Source: Meiothermus rufus DSM 22234
GTDB taxonomy: Bacteria; Deinococcota; Deinococci; Deinococcales; Thermaceae
Length of the DNA stretch: 64,000 nucleotides
Reading direction: 5' to 3'
Assembly: GCF_000423425.1 (NCBI RefSeq)
Contig: NZ_KE384016.1
Location: 1-64,000 of the forward strand
This document shows, in pieces, positions 59,455 to 64,000 of this stretch. Within the stretch, counting starts at the first letter, position 1. The number at the start of each line of letters is the position of its first letter. The notes under the pieces are model-generated. The model did no database searches. It was not told where the DNA came from and saw only the letters and a list, made by a program, of their open reading frames with translations. Both the position numbers and the translations under genes were made by a program.

Positions 59455-60675
59455 TCAACCCTCCGGTAGCTCTAACTCGGGGATGTGGCCAAAGGCGATA
59501 CGGATAGCCGCGCTTTGCTCGCTTTGGTGCATGGCCGCGAAGTAGAGGGCCTGGGGGCCGTATTTGCGGTTGATCCGATCCATGGCCTGGGCCAGGCGCA
59601 GCATCTTTTCCTCCTGGTCGAACAAAGGCTGGTTTAGGGCCTCTTGTGGCACTAGACCCCCCAACACCACCCCGACCTTGAAGGGGGTACCCTGGGGACG
59701 CCTGGCCCACAACGCCAAGGCCAGCCGCAGTAGGGTGAGGGTGTCTTGGCAGGGTTGGCAACCGATCTGGCCTTGCCACCCCAGAGCTTCTGGCCAAAAC
59801 TGCACCCAGAGGCTCAGAGAGCGGGCCCAGTAGCCCTCGTGGCGCAGGCGGGCTGCGGCGCGGTGTACCAACCGGCTGAGTACTGCCCGGGCCCCTGCCT
59901 CATGCCGCAACGCAGGGGGCAGCACATGGCTGTGCCCCAGGCTGTGCCGTTGGGTGGGGGCCTCGGGTAGGTCGGCCCCGCGCAGGCGGTGCCACCAGCT
60001 CCAGCCGTGGATGTGGCTGCCCCAGATGTGCGCAAGCTCGAGGGGGGAGAGCTGGTAGAGCTGCTCCACAGTGGTAACCCCATGCCTGAACAGCCGACGC
60101 TCTATACCTGGGCCGATGCCAGGTAGGTCGCGCAGCGATAAAGCGAAGAGCCGCTGGGGTAGCTCAGAGGGTAACAGCAGGGTCAGACCGTCGGGCTTGT
60201 GCATCTCGGCGGCCACCTTGGCCAGAAAACGGTTGGGCCCCAGGCCCACCGAGCAGCGCATCCAGGGGCCAACCTGGCGGTAGATAGCCTGCTTGACCTG
60301 CTGGGCCAGCCGCTGGGCTGCTGGGGGCTCTTGCTCTCGTCCCAGAAGCCGGCAGGCCAGCTCGTCGATAGAGAGCACCGTTTCCACTGGCAGGACGCGC
60401 TCTACCGCTTGCCGAATTTCTCGGTGTAGCTGGATGTACGCACGGGGACGGGCGACCACCACCTCCAGCCTGGGGCACAGCAGCCGGGCCAGGTGTACGG
60501 GGGTGCCGGTTCGCACCCCAAAACGCCGGGCCTCGTAGCTGACAGCGATGCAGCAGGTGGTCTCGGCCAGGGTAGGTACCACGGCCACAGGGCGGCCCCG
60601 TAGCTCAGGCCGGAGCTGTTGCTCGGCTGAGGCGAAGTAGGCGTTCATATCCAAGAAAAGGTAGCGGAGGCTCAT
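59455..60675 (-). CDS. Y-family DNA polymerase (Pol IV/ImuB-like)
   Basis: A 406-residue translesion polymerase. FLDMNAYFASAEQQ carries the first catalytic Asp (about residue 9) and SIDELACRLLG the second acidic pair, so it is likely active. SYEARRFGVRTG is the usual fingers segment, and GIGPGIERRLFRHGV is the helix-hairpin-helix. The little-finger end lacks a clear clamp-binding motif. It sits behind an unusual AT-rich promoter region with a palindrome, suggesting regulated expression, perhaps in stress. Head-to-tail before dnaX, 48 nt apart. Confidence 0.87.
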   Translation of the reverse strand: MSLRYLFLDMNAYFASAEQQLRPELRGRPVAVVPTLAETTCCIAVSYEARRFGVRTGTPVHLARLLCPRLEVVVARPRAYIQLHREIRQAVERVLPVETVLSIDELACRLLGREQEPPAAQRLAQQVKQAIYRQVGPWMRCSVGLGPNRFLAKVAAEMHKPDGLTLLLPSELPQRLFALSLRDLPGIGPGIERRLFRHGVTTVEQLYQLSPLELAHIWGSHIHGWSWWHRLRGADLPEAPTQRHSLGHSHVLPPALRHEAGARAVLSRLVHRAAARLRHEGYWARSLSLWVQFWPEALGWQGQIGCQPCQDTLTLLRLALALWARRPQGTPFKVGVVLGGLVPQEALNQPLFDQEEKMLRLAQAMDRINRKYGPQALYFAAMHQSEQSAAIRIAFGHIPELELPEG

Positions 60676-60684
60676 TACGCTTCA

Positions 60685-60690
60685 AGCATA
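60685..60690 (-). promoter_or_regulatory. -10 box of the Y-family polymerase gene
   Basis: TATGCT (60690-60685), overlapped by TATTAT (60693-60688), with TTTACA 18 nt upstream of the former. Short 5' leader. Confidence 0.4.
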
Positions 60691-60705
60691 ATAAAAGCTA
60701 CATAT

Positions 60706-60721
60706 TTTTGTAAATACAAAA
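60706..60721. promoter_or_regulatory. 16-bp palindrome at the Y-polymerase promoter
   Basis: TTTTGTA (60706-60712), AA, TACAAAA (60715-60721). It covers the -35 zone of the Y-family polymerase gene and is a probable repressor site. Confidence 0.5.
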
Positions 60722-60826
60722 GAAGGGAGCCCTCGAGGGTAGGCCGCACAGATTCCCGGTGCCCTGTGCTTCCGTGGATGAACGGGAAATAAGAGGCAAA
60801 TAAACGCAAAAAACCGCCATAGGACG

Positions 60827-60832
60827 TATACT
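60827..60832 (+). promoter_or_regulatory. -10 box of the NlpC/P60 gene
   Basis: TATACT (60827-60832), then 6 nt to ATG 60839 (leaderless). Confidence 0.5.
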
Positions 60833-60838
60833 CCTTGT

Positions 60839-61696
60839 ATGCGCACGGTGGCCTGGCTTTTGTGTTGGCTGGCCTTTGCCCTGGCTCAGGAGGGAGCCAC
60901 CTACACTGTGCAGCGTGGGGACACCTTGTATTCCATTGCCAAGCGCTTTGAGACCACTGTGGAAACGCTCATGCAGCTCAACCGCCTGAGCGACACTACC
61001 CTAAGCGTAGGGCAGGTTTTGCGGCTCCCGGCCAGGGTGGTGCAGTACACCGTCCAGCGGGGCGATACCCTGTACTCCATCGCTCGGCGCTATGGCTCTA
61101 CGGTGGAGGCCATCCAAAGGGAAAACGGCCTCGAGGGCACCACCCTTTCCCTCGGACAGGTGCTGCGGATTCCCCAGGTGAGTGCGGCAAACCCTCCGGC
61201 CTCTGCCCCCAGCCCCGCTCCCCCTGCGGGTTCATCGGCCAACCTAACCGGCCCGATCCCGCTTCCCGATCCCGCCCCACCGCCCAGCCAGCCCGCCGAC
61301 ACCGATTACGACCCCACCCACCCCCTGATCCGGGTGGTACTCAGATACCTGGGCCTGCCCTATGTCTTCGGGGCCAACGCCGACCGGGCGGTGGATTGTT
61401 CGGCCTTCGTCCAGCAGGTCTACGCCGAGCTGGGCATCCGCCTGCCCCGCACCAGCCGCGAGCAGTGGGGCGCTTTGCCCACAGTGCAGGGGGCCATGCG
61501 CCAGGGGGATTTGGTTTTTTTCAGCTTCGGCGGCGACCAGATCGACCACGTGGGCATCTATTTGGGCCGGGGGGTGTTCGTGCACGCCAACAGCTATGGC
61601 AGCCGGGTGGTGATCGAGAGCCTGGAGAGCCCCTATTACAAGCGGGTCTACCGCGGGGCCAAGCGGGTGGAGGCGTTGCAAGCGGTTTATCCGTAG
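60839..61696 (+). CDS. Exported LysM-NlpC/P60 peptidoglycan hydrolase
   Basis: A 285-residue exported protein: signal peptide (about 1-17), two LysM repeats (YTVQRGDTLYSIAKRF at about 22 and YTVQRGDTLYSIARRY at about 70), a Pro/Ala/Ser linker (about 118-155) and an NlpC/P60 domain. In the last, catalytic Cys is in VDCSAFVQ (about 182) and His in DHVGIYLG. It would cut stem peptides of peptidoglycan in cell separation or turnover. Monocistronic and leaderless. Confidence 0.92.
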   Translation: MRTVAWLLCWLAFALAQEGATYTVQRGDTLYSIAKRFETTVETLMQLNRLSDTTLSVGQVLRLPARVVQYTVQRGDTLYSIARRYGSTVEAIQRENGLEGTTLSLGQVLRIPQVSAANPPASAPSPAPPAGSSANLTGPIPLPDPAPPPSQPADTDYDPTHPLIRVVLRYLGLPYVFGANADRAVDCSAFVQQVYAELGIRLPRTSREQWGALPTVQGAMRQGDLVFFSFGGDQIDHVGIYLGRGVFVHANSYGSRVVIESLESPYYKRVYRGAKRVEALQAVYP

Positions 61697-61794
61697 GGGT
61701 TTCCCTTCTTTGAGCTGCCGTAGGGCCTGTCCTCTTGCTAAGGCGAGGCCACTCAAAAAATCTGAGCGTATTTTCCCCAAGGGTCGGATTTGGA

Positions 61795-61814
61795 TGCCCA
61801 CTGGATTGTGGGCA
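61795..61814. promoter_or_regulatory. Inverted repeat in the cas3 promoter
   Basis: TGCCCAC (61795-61801), six bases, GTGGGCA (61808-61814). It fills the space between the expected -35 and the -10 TAGACT (61816-61821). Confidence 0.45.
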
Positions 61815-61815
61815 C

Positions 61816-61821
61816 TAGACT
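61816..61821 (+). promoter_or_regulatory. -10 box upstream of cas3
   Basis: TAGACT at 61816-61821; start about 85 nt before the GTG of cas3. -35 unclear. Confidence 0.4.
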
Positions 61822-61912
61822 GTGCCCTGTGGGAAGTAAATTCACGCACCGCCAACCCCAGCCTCAGCGATAGGGAAATCGGGTTCTACCCAAACTTTGC
61901 CGGGAGGAGAAC

Positions 61913-64000
61913 GTGCTTTCAGAACAGGCTAAGGCTCTGTGGGCCAAAAGTAAGGGGATAAACGGGGGGCACCCCCTTATCGGGCACATGTTGGATGTCG
62001 CGGCTTGTGCCGAGGCGATTTTAGAGCGGGAGCCTGCCCAAACCCTCGAGCTTTATGCCCAGGATATGGCACTAGAACCCCCCCAGGCCAGGGCTTGGGT
62101 CTGCGCCCTGGCAGGGCTGCATGACCTCGGCAAGGCCAGCCCGGCCTTCCAGCAGAAGTGGCCTGAAGGCAAAGAGCGGGTCTGGGCCACAGGGCTAACC
62201 TGGTCCAGCAATCCAACCCCGCCCCCCGACGACGTTTCCCATAGTGTGATCACAGAGAAAGTACTTCCCGACCTTCTCGAGGAGCGCGGCTGGGTGCGTC
62301 GGGCTGCCGACAACGTGGCCGCCGCGGTGGGCGGGCACCACGGTTTCCGGGCAACGCGGGACGATCTTGACCGTGTCGTCAGCAAGGAGAAGGGCAAGGG
62401 GGCCTGGGACGAGGTGCGGCGGGAGTTGTTCGAGGCAGTGCTCGAGGTGTTCGGGGTAGGGGAAGCCCCCAAGGTCTCCATCTATAAAGGCGCGGCCTTC
62501 GAACGTCTGGCGGGCCTGACCAGCTTTGCCGACTGGATCGGCTCGAGCCTCGAGTTTCACCCCCTGGGCGACGACCTGGCCGAGTATTACCGGGACGCCA
62601 AGAAGCAAGCAGCCCAGAAGCTCGATAGCCTGGGCTGGTTCAAGCGGGAAACCCTGATGCCCGAGCCGCAAAGCCTGGAAGCGGTGTTTGCCTACCTGGG
62701 CAAACCCGGCCGGCCGTTCCGGGCTCGCCCGCTGCAAAAGGCGCTTGAGGGCTTGCTGGAAGGGGTAAATAAGCCTGTCTTGTTCCTGATCGAAGCCCCC
62801 ATGGGCGAGGGCAAGACCGAGGCGGCGCTCTATGCCCATCTGCGATTACAAGCGGCTAACGGGCACCGGGGGATGTACATCGCCTTGCCCACCCAGGCCA
62901 CCGGCAACCTGATGTTCGAGCGGGTTAAGAAGTTTCTGAGCCACTATGGAAAGTCCCGCCAGCTCGACCTACAGCTTTTGCACGGGGCCAGCGAGTTGGT
63001 GGAGGAATACCAAAAAATCCGGGTACGCCCCAACATGCCCAATCAGGGGGAAGAAGGGGTAGAGGCTCAGGTCTGGTTTTCCCACCGCAAGCGGGGGCTC
63101 CTTTCGGAGTATGCGGTGGGGACGGTGGATCAGGCCCTCCTGGGCATCCTGCCGACCAAGCACCAGTTCGTCCGACTGTGGGGTCTGGGCAACCGGGTGG
63201 TGGTGCTGGACGAGGTGCACGCCTACGACACCTACACCAGCGGCCTCATCGAGTCGCTGGTGCGCTGGCTCTTGGCCTTAGGCTCGTCGGTGGTGCTGAT
63301 AAGCGCGACGCTGCCCAAGGCCAAGCGGGAAAGCCTGCTCAGGGCTTTTGGGGCCCAGTGCATTCCGGAAGAACCGTACCCACGGATCACCCGGGTTCTG
63401 GCCGGTGATCCCTCTCCCGTCACGAAGACTTTTGCGGTGCGGAAGCAGCCCACCCTCACCCTGCGGGCCTTGCCCCTCGAGCTAGATGCTGTGGCGCAGA
63501 AGGCCCTCGAGCAGGCCCGGTCGGGTGGCTGCGTAGCCTGCATCGTCAACACCGTGCAGCGGGCGCAGGAGTTGTACCAGAAGCTGAAGGGCAACCCGGA
63601 TGGGGTGGAGGTCTGTCTATTCCACGCCCGCTACCCCCTCGAGGAGCGCCTGGAACGCGAACGGGTCGTCCTCGCCAAGTTCGGCAAGGAAGGCCAGCGC
63701 CCCCAGAAGGCTATCCTGGTCGCCACCCAGGTGGTGGAGCAGTCCCTCGACCTCGACTTCGATGTGATGTTCACCGATCTGGCCCCGGTGGACTTGGTGT
63801 TGCAACGTGCCGGGCGGCTGCACCGTCATGCCCGCAGCGCGGAGGAACGACACCGCCACGTCGAGCCGGTGCTGTGGGTGGCGGGCTTGGAGGCCGAGGG
63901 CGTGCCGGATTTCGGTTCCGCCGAGCGAATCTACGAGCGCTACGTTCTGCTGCGGAGCTGGCTCGCGCTGCGGAGCCGCACCCACATTGATATTCCGGGC
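61913..64000 (+). CDS. cas3: CRISPR-associated helicase/nuclease Cas3 (HD-DExH), partial
   Basis: An open frame of 696 codons running off the window. GTG 61913 has GGGAGGAG upstream. The N-terminal HD nuclease domain shows H25 region [13 protein letters not shown], the LAGLHDLGK motif (H70, D71) and GGHHG. The helicase part has Walker [10 protein letters not shown] (about 294-302), DEVH (about 433-436), SATLP and the terminal QRAGRLHRH (about 631-639). This fused form is the nuclease of type I systems; the architecture fits type I-E, but cascade genes lie beyond the window. The 3' end is not seen. Confidence 0.92.
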   Translation, partial: MLSEQAKALWAKSKGINGGHPLIGHMLDVAACAEAILEREPAQTLELYAQDMALEPPQARAWVCALAGLHDLGKASPAFQQKWPEGKERVWATGLTWSSNPTPPPDDVSHSVITEKVLPDLLEERGWVRRAADNVAAAVGGHHGFRATRDDLDRVVSKEKGKGAWDEVRRELFEAVLEVFGVGEAPKVSIYKGAAFERLAGLTSFADWIGSSLEFHPLGDDLAEYYRDAKKQAAQKLDSLGWFKRETLMPEPQSLEAVFAYLGKPGRPFRARPLQKALEGLLEGVNKPVLFLIEAPMGEGKTEAALYAHLRLQAANGHRGMYIALPTQATGNLMFERVKKFLSHYGKSRQLDLQLLHGASELVEEYQKIRVRPNMPNQGEEGVEAQVWFSHRKRGLLSEYAVGTVDQALLGILPTKHQFVRLWGLGNRVVVLDEVHAYDTYTSGLIESLVRWLLALGSSVVLISATLPKAKRESLLRAFGAQCIPEEPYPRITRVLAGDPSPVTKTFAVRKQPTLTLRALPLELDAVAQKALEQARSGGCVACIVNTVQRAQELYQKLKGNPDGVEVCLFHARYPLEERLERERVVLAKFGKEGQRPQKAILVATQVVEQSLDLDFDVMFTDLAPVDLVLQRAGRLHRHARSAEERHRHVEPVLWVAGLEAEGVPDFGSAERIYERYVLLRSWLALRSRTHIDIPG

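Overview
The window reads as chromosome of a thermophile of the Deinococcus-Thermus group, most likely Meiothermus or a close relative (Calidithermus/Allomeiothermus). The evidence is high GC with many CTCGAG hexamers, a LysW-type lysine pathway (lysZ, lysK), a Thermus-type seven-iron ferredoxin, bacillithiol synthesis (bshA), a dnaX gene carrying a nine-adenine slippage run, a PriA that has lost its helicase motifs, and many genes whose start codon lies 6-7 nt after a TANNNT box (leaderless mRNAs). This is inference from recognised families; no database was searched.

Layout. 1-330: tRNA-Gln and tRNA-Glu with promoter and terminator. 373-4100: MFS transporter, HAD phosphatase, methyltransferase, a lower-GC metallopeptidase. 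3395-7571 (minus): TetR, ABC ATPase, ABC-2 permease, surface protein and LolA-like protein in one operon. 7665-11578: pyrophosphatase, moaA, yjjX, a broken GNAT gene, lysZ. 11650-16051: a B12 riboswitch controlling nrdI-nrdE-nrdF (class Ib ribonucleotide reductase), with an ATP-cone domain at the C terminus of NrdF, then a thioesterase. 16048-23053: phosphodiester glycosidase, solitary DNA methylase, bshA, sugar kinase, LacD aldolase, polyprenyl synthase. 23054-23477: a long stretch without a gene. 23508-31668: pspA, a lipoprotein, dxs, an MBL hydrolase, a sulfur-carrier/persulfide set (two rhodaneses, thioredoxin-fold protein, CstR-like repressor), trmL, lysK, ferredoxin. 31818-43902: transporters, a lipid phosphodiesterase, threonine aldolase and a CMD protein fired from one shared -10 box, an AidB-like dehydrogenase, a molybdopterin oxidoreductase, a small-protein/nucleotidyltransferase pair. 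43938-48233: priA, a promoter-rich AT stretch with a perfect DnaA-box palindrome, a one-spacer CRISPR array, a DnaJ-type zinc-finger protein and a CARF-HEPN protein. 48310-55487: a second B12 riboswitch with its terminator, then B12 uptake (btuFCD) and cobalamin salvage genes (cobC, cobU, cobT, cobS) with two unassigned small genes. 55484-60675 (minus): broken amine oxidase, second CstR-like repressor, dnaX, Y-family polymerase. 60839-end: LysM-NlpC/P60 hydrolase and the start of a type I cas3.

Working together: both B12 riboswitches would respond to the same ligand. When B12 is low, the cell would turn on uptake/salvage and also a B12-independent reductase. The type III-like accessory protein (CARF-HEPN) and mini-array are separated by 15 kb from the type I cas3 at the right edge.

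The most unusual items are the NrdF-ATP cone architecture, the palindromic shared -10 giving two divergent leaderless mRNAs, the DnaA-box palindrome beside the mini-CRISPR, and three or four genes interrupted by a single in-frame stop that looks like a G:C to A:T change.
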